NCBI GenBank assembly: GCA_041393015.1
Contig: JAWKKV010000001.1
Span: forward strand, 744,001-808,000
Length of the DNA stretch: 64,000 nt
Source of the DNA: JAGQYH01 sp041393015
GTDB lineage: Bacteria > Bacteroidota > Bacteroidia > Chitinophagales > JADIYW01
Reading direction: 5' to 3'
The notes beneath the pieces are model-generated. The model had not been told where the DNA came from and made no database searches. It saw nothing but the letters and a program-made list of their open reading frames with translations. Shown here one piece after another: positions 1 to 9,559 of this stretch. Every line of letters starts with the position of its first letter. Within the stretch, counting starts at the first letter, position 1. The translations under genes and the position numbers were made by a program.

Positions 1-2
1 GG

Positions 3-68
3 GAGCAATACATCACTGAAAGTGAGTCAAGGATATTGAATGGCATAAAAGTAAACGTGAGCCAATAA
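3..68 (+). CDS. C-terminal tail of RND periplasmic adaptor (partial)
   Basis: An open frame enters from the left edge and stops with TAA about 30 bases before the RND pump gene. The 21 visible residues end in ILNGIKVNVSQ, which resembles the last beta strand of HlyD/AcrA-type membrane fusion proteins (a Gly-hydrophobic-x-V pattern). Position directly upstream of and co-directional with the pump fits the usual adaptor-pump order. Only the tail is visible, so the family call is an inference from context plus the short C-terminal pattern. Confidence 0.55.
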   Translation, partial: EQYITESESRILNGIKVNVSQ

Positions 69-97
69 TCCATTAGTTAAAAGAAAACAAAGATAAA

Positions 98-3000
98 ATG
101 CAACAAGGATTCGCAGGAAATATTGCCAAGTTATTCATCAACAGCAAATTAACCATTCTATTAATGGTTGCGTTTTTGATCATTGGCATATATAGTTCAA
201 TGATTATTCCAAGGGAAGAAGAACCACAAATTGATGTTCCAATAGCTGACATTTTTGTTGGCTATCCGGGTGCAAGCCCTGAAGAAGTGGAGTCAAGAAT
301 AGCCAAGCCATTAGAAAAATTGATCTCTAATATTAAAGGCATCGAATATGTTTATTCCACTTCTATGAATGAACAAGCCATGATCATCGTACAGTTTTAT
401 GTAGGAGAAGATATTGAAAGGTCATTGGTGAAACTCTACAACGAAATTATGAAACACATGGATGAGATGCCAGCAGGCGTTACCATGCCGTTGGTTAAAT
501 CTAGAGCCATCGATGATGTGCCGATGATGGGATTAACCATGTGGAGTGAAAACTATGACGATTACCAATTAAGAAGAATAGCGCAAGAGGTAGAGGACGA
601 AATCAAAAAGATAACAGATGTTTCTAGTACCAATGTGATTGGTGGTCGATCAAGAGAAATGCGAGTGGTTTTGGACAAAGATAAAATGGCTGAAAGTCAA
701 ATTGATATTTTGGGCATCGCCAACAACATTATGGCTAACAATCAGGAATACAGCTCTGGACACTTTAATCAAAATGACGAAGAATTTTTTGTAAAAACAG
801 GAAACTTCTTAGAAACAGAAGATGACCTTGAAAACCTAATTGTTGGCGTTTACAAAAATCGACCGATTTATCTTAAGCAAATTGCTTCTGTAATTGACGG
901 TCCTGAATTGCCAAAATCGTATGTTTCATTTGGTTATGCAAAAGCTTCAGGAGAAGCTAACGAATTATATTCTTCAGAATATCCGGCTGTTACTATTTCA
1001 ATTGCTAAAAGAAAAGGCGCAGATGCTATGCAAATAGCCGAACAAATCTCTGCAAAAATTGAAGGCTTACAAACTACTTTAATTCCTAATGATGTGCATG
1101 TAGAGGTTACCAGAAACTATGGTGAAACAGCATCTCATAAAGTGTCTGAGTTATTGATGCACTTAATGGGCGCCATTCTAGCAGTAACCTTTGTGGTAAT
1201 GCTTTCTATGGGCTGGAGAGGCGGCTTAGTGGTGTTCTTATCGGTTCCTGTCACATTTGCGTTAACCATGTTTGCTTATTATTTCATGGATTATACGCTC
1301 AACAGAATTACCTTATTTGCTTTGGTTTTCGTCACCGGAATTGTAGTGGATGATTCCATTATTATTGCCGAAAATATGCACCGGCATTTTAAAATGAAAC
1401 GATTGCCGTTCAAAGAAGCCGCCATTTATGCCATCAATGAAGTGGGTAATCCAACCATTTTGGCAACCTTCACAGTGGTAGCTGCGGTTTTACCAATGGC
1501 CTTTGTTTCCGGTTTAATGGGACCTTATATGAGTCCGATGCCAATTGGTGCCGCTATTGCGATGATCTTTTCGCTCTTTGTAGCATTAACCATCACTCCA
1601 TATTTAGGTTATCACTTATTAAGAGGCAAAGAGAAAGCTAAAAAGAAGAAAAAGGAATATGAACTAGAGCAAACCTTAATTTATAGAATCTATTTCCGTT
1701 TAGTAAATCCTCTATTAGAATCTAGATGGAAAAGATGGGCATTCTTAGGCATCAATACTCTCGTTTTATTAGCTACGATGATGCTTTTCTTAACTCGATC
1801 AGTAGCTGTAAAAATGCTTCCTTTTGATAACAAGAATGAGTTTCAAGTAGTTATTGATATGCCAGAAGGCACCACATTAGAACGAACAGCCAACGTTGCC
1901 AAAGAAATAGCCTTATTTATTGGACAACAGGAAGAAGTGGTGAGTTATCAAACTTATGTTGGTACATCGGCTCCTATTACATTTAATGGTTTGGTTCGTC
2001 ACTACGATTTAAGAGGCGGATCCAACATGGCGGATATTCAAGTAAATCTAACAGATAAAAAAGCTAGAAAAATTCAAAGTCATGATATTGCCAAAAAATA
2101 TAGAGATCCAATTCAAACCATAGGTGCTAAATATGGTGCGAATGTGAAATTGGTAGAAGTTCCACCTGGACCGCCGGTATTATCCACCTTAGTGGCAGAA
2201 GTATATGGACCAGATTACGACAAGCAAATTGCCATTGCAGATAGTGTGCGAAATATTTTGAATACAACGAAAGATGTTGTAGATGTTGACTGGATGGTGG
2301 AAGATGATCAGATGGAATATCACTTTGTAATTGATAAGGAAAAAGCCATGTTGAATGGTATCGCTCCACAGCAGATTGTTGCTAGTGTAAACATGGCGAT
2401 GTCTGGCAGACCCATCACTAATTTATTTGCTGAAGCAGATCACAAATCCGTTGGTATTAATTTACAATTGAGCGAATCAGAAAGATCTGATTTGAACAGC
2501 TTACAAGGTTTAAAAATGATTAATGCTTCAGGACAAGCCATTCCTATCAGTGAATTTATTCAAATAAATGAAGGCGTTAAGGCTAAAAGTATTTATCGTA
2601 AAAACCAAAGAAGAGTAGTATATGTAACCGCTGATATGGCAGGTAAATTAGAAAGTCCGGTATACGCGATCATGGAAATGGGCAAGCGTTTAAATAACTT
2701 ACAATTGCCGGAAGGTTTTGAATTAGAAGAAGCGTATGCTAGTCAACCAGATTCTGAAGAGAACTTTACAGTTAAATGGGATGGTGAATGGCAAATTACA
2801 TTGGAAGTGTTTAGAGATTTAGGAGCTGCCTTTGCCATTGTTTTGGTCATTATTTATATTCTTATCGTAGGATGGTTCCAGAACTTTAAAGCACCATTTG
2901 TAATGATGGTAGCCATACCGCTTTCGCTTATCGGAATTATTCTTGGACACTGGATTATGGGCGCTTTCTTTACCGCTACTTCAATGATTGGGATGATTGC

Positions 3001-3313
3001 CTTGGCGGGTATTATGGTCCGAAACTCGGTATTGCTCATTGACTTTATCAACCTGCGGCTTAAAGACGGCGTTGATTTCAAAAAAGCGGTGATTGAAGCC
3101 GGAGCAGTTAGAACCACACCAATTTTATTGACGGCAGGTACCGTAGTAATTGGAGCCTTCGTAATCTTGTTTGATCCAATTTTCCAAGGGTTAGCGATTT
3201 CGTTAATGGGTGGAACTATTGCTTCTACCGTACTTACCCTTTTAGTAGTGCCTTTAGTTTACTATTTAGTAGAGCGTAAAAACTATCCTTCTAACCCAAA
3301 AAACGATAAATAA
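98..3313 (+). CDS. RND efflux pump permease, AcrB/MdtB-like (HAE-1 type)
   Basis: This is an inner-membrane, proton-driven tripartite efflux pump of 1071 residues, a normal full length for the family. It has one N-terminal membrane helix (about 13-35), a first periplasmic porter domain, a helix bundle around 345-510, a second periplasmic domain and a C-terminal bundle (about 920-1055). The fourth-helix signature GIVVDDSIIIAEN carries the paired aspartates that relay protons in HAE-1 pumps, unlike the metal-pump signature seen in the CusA homologue near 40 kb. The start ATG follows the adaptor stop by 29 bases, and its stop overlaps the next ATG by one base, so it is translated from an operon. 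Substrate cannot be told from sequence; hydrophobic drugs, bile-like compounds or lipids are typical. Confidence 0.93.
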   Translation: MQQGFAGNIAKLFINSKLTILLMVAFLIIGIYSSMIIPREEEPQIDVPIADIFVGYPGASPEEVESRIAKPLEKLISNIKGIEYVYSTSMNEQAMIIVQFYVGEDIERSLVKLYNEIMKHMDEMPAGVTMPLVKSRAIDDVPMMGLTMWSENYDDYQLRRIAQEVEDEIKKITDVSSTNVIGGRSREMRVVLDKDKMAESQIDILGIANNIMANNQEYSSGHFNQNDEEFFVKTGNFLETEDDLENLIVGVYKNRPIYLKQIASVIDGPELPKSYVSFGYAKASGEANELYSSEYPAVTISIAKRKGADAMQIAEQISAKIEGLQTTLIPNDVHVEVTRNYGETASHKVSELLMHLMGAILAVTFVVMLSMGWRGGLVVFLSVPVTFALTMFAYYFMDYTLNRITLFALVFVTGIVVDDSIIIAENMHRHFKMKRLPFKEAAIYAINEVGNPTILATFTVVAAVLPMAFVSGLMGPYMSPMPIGAAIAMIFSLFVALTITPYLGYHLLRGKEKAKKKKKEYELEQTLIYRIYFRLVNPLLESRWKRWAFLGINTLVLLATMMLFLTRSVAVKMLPFDNKNEFQVVIDMPEGTTLERTANVAKEIALFIGQQEEVVSYQTYVGTSAPITFNGLVRHYDLRGGSNMADIQVNLTDKKARKIQSHDIAKKYRDPIQTIGAKYGANVKLVEVPPGPPVLSTLVAEVYGPDYDKQIAIADSVRNILNTTKDVVDVDWMVEDDQMEYHFVIDKEKAMLNGIAPQQIVASVNMAMSGRPITNLFAEADHKSVGINLQLSESERSDLNSLQGLKMINASGQAIPISEFIQINEGVKAKSIYRKNQRRVVYVTADMAGKLESPVYAIMEMGKRLNNLQLPEGFELEEAYASQPDSEENFTVKWDGEWQITLEVFRDLGAAFAIVLVIIYILIVGWFQNFKAPFVMMVAIPLSLIGIILGHWIMGAFFTATSMIGMIALAGIMVRNSVLLIDFINLRLKDGVDFKKAVIEAGAVRTTPILLTAGTVVIGAFVILFDPIFQGLAISLMGGTIASTVLTLLVVPLVYYLVERKNYPSNPKNDK

Positions 3314-3618
3314 TGAAATTTCTAGTCGTCACCAACTCCATTCATTTTGATAATGATGTTAAAAAGTTGCTTGAAAAAGCGAATGTGAAAGTTTATAGTC
3401 AAATGAATATAAATGGACACACTGAATCGGAAAAAGAAAACCTTCGCGACAACTGGTTTGCCATGTCGAATCAATATGACAAATCGAGCGTGTTCTTTTC
3501 ATTTACTGAAGATGAAAAGGCGAATGAAGTTATTCGATTAACCACTGAGTTTAATAACGCTACAGACTCAAAAAGTAAAATTAGAGCATTTGTAATGCTC
3601 GTTGAAAATCACAATTAA
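3313..3618 (+). CDS. Small conserved protein linked to RND pump (possibly PII-like fold)
   Basis: A 101-residue soluble protein without signal peptide or membrane helix. Its ATG overlaps the stop of the pump gene (TAATG), showing translational coupling. An alternating beta-alpha-beta pattern (MKFLVVTNS at the start, KIRAFVMLVE at the end) could form a ferredoxin-like or PII-like fold. Small PII-like proteins (for example DUF3240) do accompany RND operons in other bacteria, so a sensory or modulating role for the pump is conceivable. I cannot assign a family from motifs alone. Confidence 0.7.
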   Translation: MKFLVVTNSIHFDNDVKKLLEKANVKVYSQMNINGHTESEKENLRDNWFAMSNQYDKSSVFFSFTEDEKANEVIRLTTEFNNATDSKSKIRAFVMLVENHN

Positions 3619-3629
3619 AAAAAATTATA

Positions 3630-3833
3630 ATGGAAAGAATTATTAGAGCTATCGCCGGAACATTTATTTTGATCAGTCTGATCTTAGCCGTTTATGTAAG
3701 CAAGAATTTTTTATGGTTTACGGCCTTTGTAGGCGTAAATTTATTACAATCTTCTATCACTAAATGGTGTTTAATGGAAGATATTTTGAAAAAGTTGGGC
3801 GTCAAATCAAATGAAAGTTGTTCTACCAACTAA
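3630..3833 (+). CDS. DUF2892/YgaP-like small membrane protein
   Basis: A 67-residue protein with two hydrophobic segments (about 5-22 and 27-45). The layout MERIIRAIAGTFIL, then FLWFTAFVGVNLLQSSIT, then a cysteine-containing tail, matches DUF2892 inner-membrane proteins related to the membrane part of YgaP. It starts 11 bases after the preceding small gene and is probably the last gene of the RND operon. DUF2892 modules often sit in sulfur or sulfide stress loci; that link here is only suggested by the Cys-rich Crp/Fnr regulator lying tail-to-tail with it. The two genes' 3' ends overlap by 4 bases on opposite strands. Confidence 0.75.
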   Translation: MERIIRAIAGTFILISLILAVYVSKNFLWFTAFVGVNLLQSSITKWCLMEDILKKLGVKSNESCSTN

Positions 3834-4477
3834 AGTTTAACTAGGGTGATTTTATTTCGCCCTAGTTTTATTTTATTTTGATCTTCCAGTTTCTTTAACA
3901 ACCTTGAAATGGCTTCTCTCGAAACCGATAAATCACGAGCAATATCGGCATGGGAAAGACTTATCTCTTTATTAGAAATTAAATTAGAACGTTCATCTAA
4001 ATAATTTAAAAGTTGTTCGTCTAATTTTGAAAAAGCTAGTCTATCAATGGTGTCGATCATCGAAAATAAGCGATCATCGTAGGCGCTAAACACAAAATTT
4101 CTCCAAGTATCATATTTGCGCATCCATTCATTCGTAGTATCTAAAGGAATAAAAGCAACTCGAGATTTTGTATCGGCAATCACTTTAATCTCACTCCTTT
4201 TTTTGATCATACAACAACTAAAAGATGCTGCACAAGTATGCCCTCCACTTAAAAAGTAAAGCAGCACTTCCTTTTCTTCTTCGTTTTCGCGTAAAACTTT
4301 TAAAATGCCTTCTAAAACAAGTGGAACAAACTTAATTTGATCGCCATAATCCACTATAATCTCTCCTTTCTTGAATGTCTTTACCCGAATTATATTGCTG
4401 TCGAATTCTTTTAATAATTCTTCATCTTCAGCTAATTGAGGAAATAGCTCGTGTATATACTCTTTTAAGTCACTCAT
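3830..4477 (-). CDS. Crp/Fnr-family regulator with cysteine-rich sensor loop
   Basis: A 215-residue regulator: an N-terminal cyclic-nucleotide-binding-like beta barrel (about 20-115), a dimerisation helix, and a C-terminal winged helix whose recognition helix contains LSVSREAISRLLKKLE. The barrel lacks the classic cAMP-binding RxS signature. Instead it has a cysteine cluster in GGHTCAASFSCCM (about 78-90), a pattern shared by a Bacteroidota Crp/Fnr subgroup, which makes thiol, metal or redox sensing plausible. It is convergent with the RND/DUF2892 operon, overlapping the last gene by 4 bases, and is a candidate regulator of it. The effector is an inference. Confidence 0.85.
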   Translation of the reverse strand: MSDLKEYIHELFPQLAEDEELLKEFDSNIIRVKTFKKGEIIVDYGDQIKFVPLVLEGILKVLRENEEEKEVLLYFLSGGHTCAASFSCCMIKKRSEIKVIADTKSRVAFIPLDTTNEWMRKYDTWRNFVFSAYDDRLFSMIDTIDRLAFSKLDEQLLNYLDERSNLISNKEISLSHADIARDLSVSREAISRLLKKLEDQNKIKLGRNKITLVKL

Positions 4478-4526
4478 TTTAAAAAATGATAGAGGTTTAA
4501 AAAATTAAGTTGGAAAATTTAATGGC

Positions 4527-5531
4527 CTATAGACCGTGCTTAGCCGAAACTTCCAACATTCTATCCATTGGTAATTTAGCTCTTAATCTTAAACTTTCTT
4601 CCATTAATATTTCTGGTTGCTCATATTTCATGCACAAATAGATCTTCTCTAATGTGTTTCTTTTCATGTATGGGCAATCGTTGCAAGCACACGAATTGTT
4701 TGGCGGTGCCGGAATAAACGTTTTATCCGGGCTATTCAATTGCATTTTATGTAAGATTCCCGCTTCGGTAGCCACAATAAATTCTGTTGCTTCATCATTG
4801 ATGGTATAATTCAATAAAGCTGTTGTAGATCCAATAAATTCTGCGATCTCTAAAATAGGCTCCTCACATTCCGGGTGAGCAATAAATTTTGCGTTAGGGT
4901 GCTTGTCCATCAACTTGGTGATCTTCTCTAAAGAAAAAATCTCGTGTACCATGCAGGCACCGTCCCAAAGCACCATGTCTCTGCCCGTTTTCTTTATTAA
5001 GTATCGTCCTAAGTTTTTATCAGGTGCAAAAATGATGGGTGTTCCTTCCGGCACATTTCTAACCATATATTCTGCATTGCTAGAAGTACAAATGTAATCG
5101 CTTAATGCTTTAATCTCCGCCGTACAATTGATGTAAGAGATAACTACATGATCAGGATGCGCTTCTTTAAATTTCTTAAAATCTTCCGGTGGACAAGAAT
5201 CCGCTAGAGAACAACCTGCTTTTAAATCAGGTAAAACCACTTTTTTCTCAGGATTCAAAATTTTGGCTGTTTCTGCCATAAAATGAACACCGGCAAAAAC
5301 GATCATATCCGCACTCGTGTTTTTTGCTTTTTGTGCCAAGCCTAAGCTATCACCAATATAATCTGCTATATCTTGAATATCTGCATCTTGGTAATAGTGC
5401 GCCAATAAAATGGCGTTCTTTTCTTTCTTTAACTTTTCAATCTCCTCAAACAAGTCTAACGTTGGATCAATATCTACGTCTAAATATCCAAGTTGTTCTA
5501 GTTGTTGTGGTGCGTCTAATACTTCTGACAT
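4527..5531 (-). CDS. nadA: Quinolinate synthase
   Basis: NadA condenses iminoaspartate with dihydroxyacetone phosphate to quinolinate in de novo NAD synthesis, using a [4Fe-4S] cluster. At 334 residues it has the family's normal size. Visible signatures are AILLAHYYQDADIQDIADYIGDSLGL near the start of the first domain, YINCTAEIKALSD, HPECEEPILEIAEFIGST and the C-terminal NNSCACNDCPYMKRNT; the conserved cysteines of these three blocks supply the cluster ligands. No nadB or nadC lies beside it. The S41 protease gene ends... upstream on the same strand, 12 bases before this ATG, so both may share a transcript. Confidence 0.96.
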   Translation of the reverse strand: MSEVLDAPQQLEQLGYLDVDIDPTLDLFEEIEKLKKEKNAILLAHYYQDADIQDIADYIGDSLGLAQKAKNTSADMIVFAGVHFMAETAKILNPEKKVVLPDLKAGCSLADSCPPEDFKKFKEAHPDHVVISYINCTAEIKALSDYICTSSNAEYMVRNVPEGTPIIFAPDKNLGRYLIKKTGRDMVLWDGACMVHEIFSLEKITKLMDKHPNAKFIAHPECEEPILEIAEFIGSTTALLNYTINDEATEFIVATEAGILHKMQLNSPDKTFIPAPPNNSCACNDCPYMKRNTLEKIYLCMKYEQPEILMEESLRLRAKLPMDRMLEVSAKHGL

Positions 5532-5543
5532 TTATATTCTTAT

Positions 5544-7133
5544 TTAGTTGTTGTATGCAATTTTAAGTTTTTTATATAACTTTTTGTCTTTAATAGTGGT
5601 AACAGCCTCTTTATAAATAGGGTTCAAGTCGTTAGAAATTTCAAAATAAGCCCCGGATTTCCATATATTTCTTGCTACTAATGCTTTTATGGTGTTGGAT
5701 AACCATGGCAAACTATTCGTGAAATCTTCGTCTTCTTTCGGTTCTACTTCATTGTTTTTAGCATAAGCATATAGCTCTTCCAATAATTTTTCATCTACTT
5801 CAAAACCGGCTTTAAATTCCTTCACATTGGTAAACTTTGTTTCTAATTCTTCTCTATTGTGATCTACATAATCAAGTGTAAATCTATTGAGTATGCCTCT
5901 TCTGCTTAATCTAGCGATATATTCTGAGTTAAATGACGTGTCAATGGCTACAAAAATATCCGGCATAATGCCACCACCGCCATAAACTACTCTTTTACCT
6001 GCGGTATAATGTTTGATTGAATCTGGAAATTCAAACTCAGTTGAGCCAAATAATTCTCCTGATTCAAATCGGTCTAAATTGTCTTTATAATAGGCTTCTC
6101 TTCCTCCTTCATAAGGTTTTTGAATAAATCTTCCGCTTGGAGTAAAGTATTTTGCAATGGTAATTCTTACCGCCGTTCTGTCTGGCAAATAATAGGCTCT
6201 TTGCACTAAGCCTTTTCCAAATGATCTTCGGCCCACTAATAATCCTCTATCCCAATCTTGCACCGCGCCAGATACAATTTCACTAGCCGATGCAGAATTT
6301 TGATCAATCATGATGACTAAGTTTCCCTCTTCAAAAGAACCCTTTACTTTCGCATTTTCTTCTTGCTTAGGATAAGCTCTTCCTTCTGTATAAACAATTA
6401 GTTTATCATCACTTAAAAATTCATCTCCCAAAGCAATGGCCTCATTCAAATAGCCTCCACCGTTTCCGGTAAGGTCAAGTATTAAGTCTTTCATACCTTG
6501 ACCTTTTAAATCAATAATGGCTGCACGAACTTCCTCTGTTGCTGTAGCAGAAAAACGAGACAATCTTACATATCCAATCTCATCATCTACCATATAAGAA
6601 GCATCAACAGCGAATAATGGAATCTTATCTCTAGTAATTAAGAAGTCCAATAATTTATTGTCGCCATGTCTTTTGATTTTTACTTCTACTTTAGATCCTT
6701 TCTCTCCTCGCAATCTCTTAATTACACCCTCATTTTCGATCCCAACACCGGCAACACCTTCGCCATCAATTTCTACAATCTTGTCTCCACCAATGATACC
6801 AACACTTTCAGAAGGTCCACCTGAAATAGTTTGAACCACATATATTGTATCGTTTAAAATATTGAATTGAATTCCAACGCCTTCAAAGTTACCGCCTAAT
6901 TGCTCATTTGATTTTTGCAAAGCGTCGTGATCTAAATAATTGGAATGCGGATCCAAATCTTTTAAGACACTTTTAATAGCTTCTTCTACTATTGAATCTT
7001 GATCAACTTTATCAATGTAATATTTGTCTAAAAGGTTTAAGAAACTACTAATTTTATCTGTAGCAGACTGTGCCATTAAGCTTGACGAACCCACCAATAA
7101 ACATAGTGTGCTTATTAATACTAATTTTCTCAT
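5544..7133 (-). CDS. S41 carboxy-terminal processing protease
   Basis: A periplasmic serine protease of the CtpA/Prc family, 529 residues. A signal peptide occupies about 1-21 (hydrophobic core then SLMAQS). A PDZ domain follows (about 85-165, with EGVGIQFNIL and GGPSESVGIIGGDKI) and then the S41 catalytic domain. The nucleophile Ser lies in QNSASASEIVSGA and the general-base Lys in RRSFGKGLVQ, spaced as in Ctp enzymes. A C-terminal region of about 150 residues after GGIMPDIFV is typical of the Bacteroidota branch. Family members trim C termini of exported proteins; the substrate here is unknown. It is transcribed toward nadA. Confidence 0.93.
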   Translation of the reverse strand: MRKLVLISTLCLLVGSSSLMAQSATDKISSFLNLLDKYYIDKVDQDSIVEEAIKSVLKDLDPHSNYLDHDALQKSNEQLGGNFEGVGIQFNILNDTIYVVQTISGGPSESVGIIGGDKIVEIDGEGVAGVGIENEGVIKRLRGEKGSKVEVKIKRHGDNKLLDFLITRDKIPLFAVDASYMVDDEIGYVRLSRFSATATEEVRAAIIDLKGQGMKDLILDLTGNGGGYLNEAIALGDEFLSDDKLIVYTEGRAYPKQEENAKVKGSFEEGNLVIMIDQNSASASEIVSGAVQDWDRGLLVGRRSFGKGLVQRAYYLPDRTAVRITIAKYFTPSGRFIQKPYEGGREAYYKDNLDRFESGELFGSTEFEFPDSIKHYTAGKRVVYGGGGIMPDIFVAIDTSFNSEYIARLSRRGILNRFTLDYVDHNREELETKFTNVKEFKAGFEVDEKLLEELYAYAKNNEVEPKEDEDFTNSLPWLSNTIKALVARNIWKSGAYFEISNDLNPIYKEAVTTIKDKKLYKKLKIAYNN

Positions 7134-7284
7134 TTATCTTTTAATTTCTGTAATAGTTGTCGAATCGATTTCAATTCTATCACTAATTTTACAATAAAAC
7201 ACCAAATTAAGTGCCAATAAACCTGAAAGTTAAATATAATTAACGTGAATTGAGGAAGTCTAGGCCTTGAATTAAAACAATACT

Positions 7285-8088
7285 TTATTGAATATTTTCC
7301 TCTTCTGTTTCTGTAACAACATCCTTAAATTGGAAATCGTGAAAATAATAAAAGATGCTCCATTTGCCTTCGTTGTATTCTAAGGCAGTACAATTTTCAA
7401 CCCAATCGCCACTATTCAAATACATCACCGAACCTTGGTCGGTAACGACTTCTTCCATTTGTGGTTTATGTACATGGCCGCAAATTACATAGTCATAACC
7501 ATGCTGAATACCATGCTCACAAGCTATTTTTTCAAAATCAGATACTCTTGATTTGACAATTCTTTTCACATTGTCTTTAATCATTTTGGAGAGTGAAATT
7601 CTTTCTCTTCCTGCACTAATTAGAATGTTATTGATAAAACGATTAAAGCGGATTAGATAATCATAACTTCTGCCGCCCAGTTTTGCTAGCCACAATGCTT
7701 TACTGCCTACGGAGAGGTCGAAGATGTCACCATGAAAAATCCAATGACTCTTGCCATCTAATTCTAAAACCAACTCATCAATTAATTCAAAAGTATCCAT
7801 TTTAAAATCAGAAAATTTACGAAGAACATCATCGTGATTTCCGGTTAAATAATAAACCGGTTTCCCTTGTTTAATAAATTCTAAGATCAAAAAGAGATTC
7901 TCTGTATGTTCCGGCGGCCAGTAATTACCGCTAAAATTCCAAATATCTAACCAATCGCCATTAATTATTACAATGTTGGGATCAATGCTTTTTAAATAGT
8001 TGTTTAATTCATTAGCATTGGCTCCATATGTTCCCAAATGAATATCACTAATTATTAAAACTTCTATTTTTCGTTTTTCGGTAGACAT
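7285..8088 (-). CDS. Calcineurin-like phosphoesterase, LpxH-like
   Basis: A cytosolic or membrane-peripheral dinuclear metallophosphoesterase of 267 residues. All the metal-binding blocks are visible in order: SDIHLGTYG near residue 15, NGDWLDIW near 44, TGNHDD near 82, HGDIFD near 118 and CGHVHKPQ near 203. This arrangement, including the GNHDD block, is that of the UDP-2,3-diacylglucosamine diphosphatase (LpxH/LpxG-like) group acting in lipid A synthesis, although many Bacteroidota paralogues have unproved substrates. It stands alone between an MFS gene and the protease gene, both on the same strand. Confidence 0.85.
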   Translation of the reverse strand: MSTEKRKIEVLIISDIHLGTYGANANELNNYLKSIDPNIVIINGDWLDIWNFSGNYWPPEHTENLFLILEFIKQGKPVYYLTGNHDDVLRKFSDFKMDTFELIDELVLELDGKSHWIFHGDIFDLSVGSKALWLAKLGGRSYDYLIRFNRFINNILISAGRERISLSKMIKDNVKRIVKSRVSDFEKIACEHGIQHGYDYVICGHVHKPQMEEVVTDQGSVMYLNSGDWVENCTALEYNEGKWSIFYYFHDFQFKDVVTETEEENIQ

Positions 8089-8179
8089 TAATACAAAGTT
8101 AGTGTAAATACTTTTTTTAAAAGTTACTTAATCAATAAAGACATGTGCTTTTTATTTGTTCAAAATGAATAGATTTGGT

Positions 8180-9376
8180 TTACTCATTTCCTGCGGCAAC
8201 CTTCAACCTGCCTGCTACTAGAAAAGTCATTAGTAAAATAGCGACCGATATATAACCTAGATAATTAAAGTGGGTTAGTAATTTGGCATCTGATTCTTTA
8301 ACAATCATTCCACTCAAAATAGTAGCCAGAAATATAGCGAGCTGTTGAAGTGCTGCTTTAAAACTCATAAAGCTACCTCTAGATTCTGCATTTATTACTG
8401 CCGAAATCATGGCTTGAGGAGCAATCATTCTTCCACTTCCAAAAATGAAAAACAAAGAAGTGGCAATAAGTGCCCAAACCGCTGATTGAGCCACCATATG
8501 GGTTACCCAAATGGTTGGAATAAATGACAAAATCAATATTGTAGCGTATATTTTTAAAGCGCCGTATCGATCTACCAATTTACCAAAAAATGGAGATGTA
8601 AATGCCGTTAAGCTGCCTCCAATCAAATACATCAATATCAACTCCTTTTCTGTAAATCCAATATTAATTTCCATAAAAGGTGCTATAAAAGGAATCACTA
8701 AAAAGTGTCCAAAAATTAAAACCACTCCAAAAATCAAAGCAAACACCTGATTTTTATCTTTGAAAATATTAGTGAGTTTTTTCAATTCTAAGAATTTCTT
8801 CTTTCCTTCTTTAAAATGTCCATTGATAGCTGGAAACTGCGACCAAATAAAAAGAAATACCGGCATTCCAAAAAATGCAATAAAATAAAATGCATAGTGC
8901 CATGTAAACTGGTAAGTGATTAATAAACCCAACGGCAAGCCCAAGGCTGCAGCGGCAGAAAATCCAGTCATTACTGCGCCCATCGCTTTTCCTCTTTCTC
9001 TATAACTAAATAAATCGCTTGCAATTGACAACACCAAAGCACCATTTAAACCACCAAAAATTCCGGTAACAAACCTCACCAAAGTAAGCATAGTAAAAGT
9101 GGTGGATAAGGCACAGAAGAAAGTGCCAATTAAAAAGCCGCCAAAAATTATTAAAAGTGCTTTTTTTCTATCAAATCTATCCAAAAAGAAAACGCCTAGT
9201 ATGTTTGATATAAAGGCTCCTAATGGATAAGCCCCCACTAAAAAAGTAAATTGCTGCGGAGTGATGGAAAACTCATCCATAAATACTTTGCCTAATGGCA
9301 TCATGATCATAGAATCCATAATGTGTGCAAACTGAACACAAGCAAGCGTGATTAAGATGTAGTTTTTATTGGTCAT
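8180..9376 (-). CDS. MFS transporter
   Basis: A 398-residue polytopic inner-membrane protein with about twelve hydrophobic segments. The loop between helices 2 and 3 reads GVFFLDRFDRKKAL, the MFS motif A variant. The N-terminal stretch (LACVQFAHIMDSMIMMPLG) and overall layout resemble arabinose- or drug-efflux-type exporters of the DHA1 group. No substrate can be inferred. It is divergent from the SusD-like gene, with about 180 bases between the two start codons. Confidence 0.9.
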   Translation of the reverse strand: MTNKNYILITLACVQFAHIMDSMIMMPLGKVFMDEFSITPQQFTFLVGAYPLGAFISNILGVFFLDRFDRKKALLIIFGGFLIGTFFCALSTTFTMLTLVRFVTGIFGGLNGALVLSIASDLFSYRERGKAMGAVMTGFSAAAALGLPLGLLITYQFTWHYAFYFIAFFGMPVFLFIWSQFPAINGHFKEGKKKFLELKKLTNIFKDKNQVFALIFGVVLIFGHFLVIPFIAPFMEINIGFTEKELILMYLIGGSLTAFTSPFFGKLVDRYGALKIYATILILSFIPTIWVTHMVAQSAVWALIATSLFFIFGSGRMIAPQAMISAVINAESRGSFMSFKAALQQLAIFLATILSGMIVKESDAKLLTHFNYLGYISVAILLMTFLVAGRLKVAAGNE

Positions 9377-9464
9377 TAGATAACGAAGAACGTTTTTTTA
9401 CGTTAAATAAGTTCAAGTGTAAGTGGTAATATATCGTTAAAGATATTCTGATGCACTTTATTCC

Positions 9465-9472
9465 TATATTTG
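9465..9472 (+). promoter_or_regulatory. Candidate -7 element for the SusD-like gene
   Basis: TATATTTG fits the Bacteroidota -7 consensus TAnnTTTG exactly and is followed by GC, a common continuation. It lies about 95 bases upstream of the favoured ATG at 9560. I see no clear TTG at the -33 position, so only the -7 half is supported. Confidence 0.4.
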
Positions 9473-9492
9473 CGCTTGCCTACCAATTGGTC

Positions 9493-9533
9493 GGCCTGCC
9501 TATAGAATGTTGAGGCTACCTACAGAAAGGTGA
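9493..9533 (+). repeat. Two imperfect ~20-bp tandem repeats in the leader of the SusD-like gene
   Basis: Two adjoining units, 9493-9513 and 9514-9533, share the pattern GGC..CCTA.AGAA.G.TGA. A third, more degenerate unit with CCTACC may precede them near 9480. The repeat overlaps a possible GTG start at 9530, which argues that translation really begins at the ATG at 9560. Confidence 0.45.
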
Positions 9534-9559
9534 AAATATTTAACAGAAAAGTCTTTAAG

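Noticed and set aside
9530..9559. GTG start for the SusD-like gene
   Set aside because: It lies in a tandem leader repeat, and the internal ATG at 9560 gives a properly sized lipoprotein signal.
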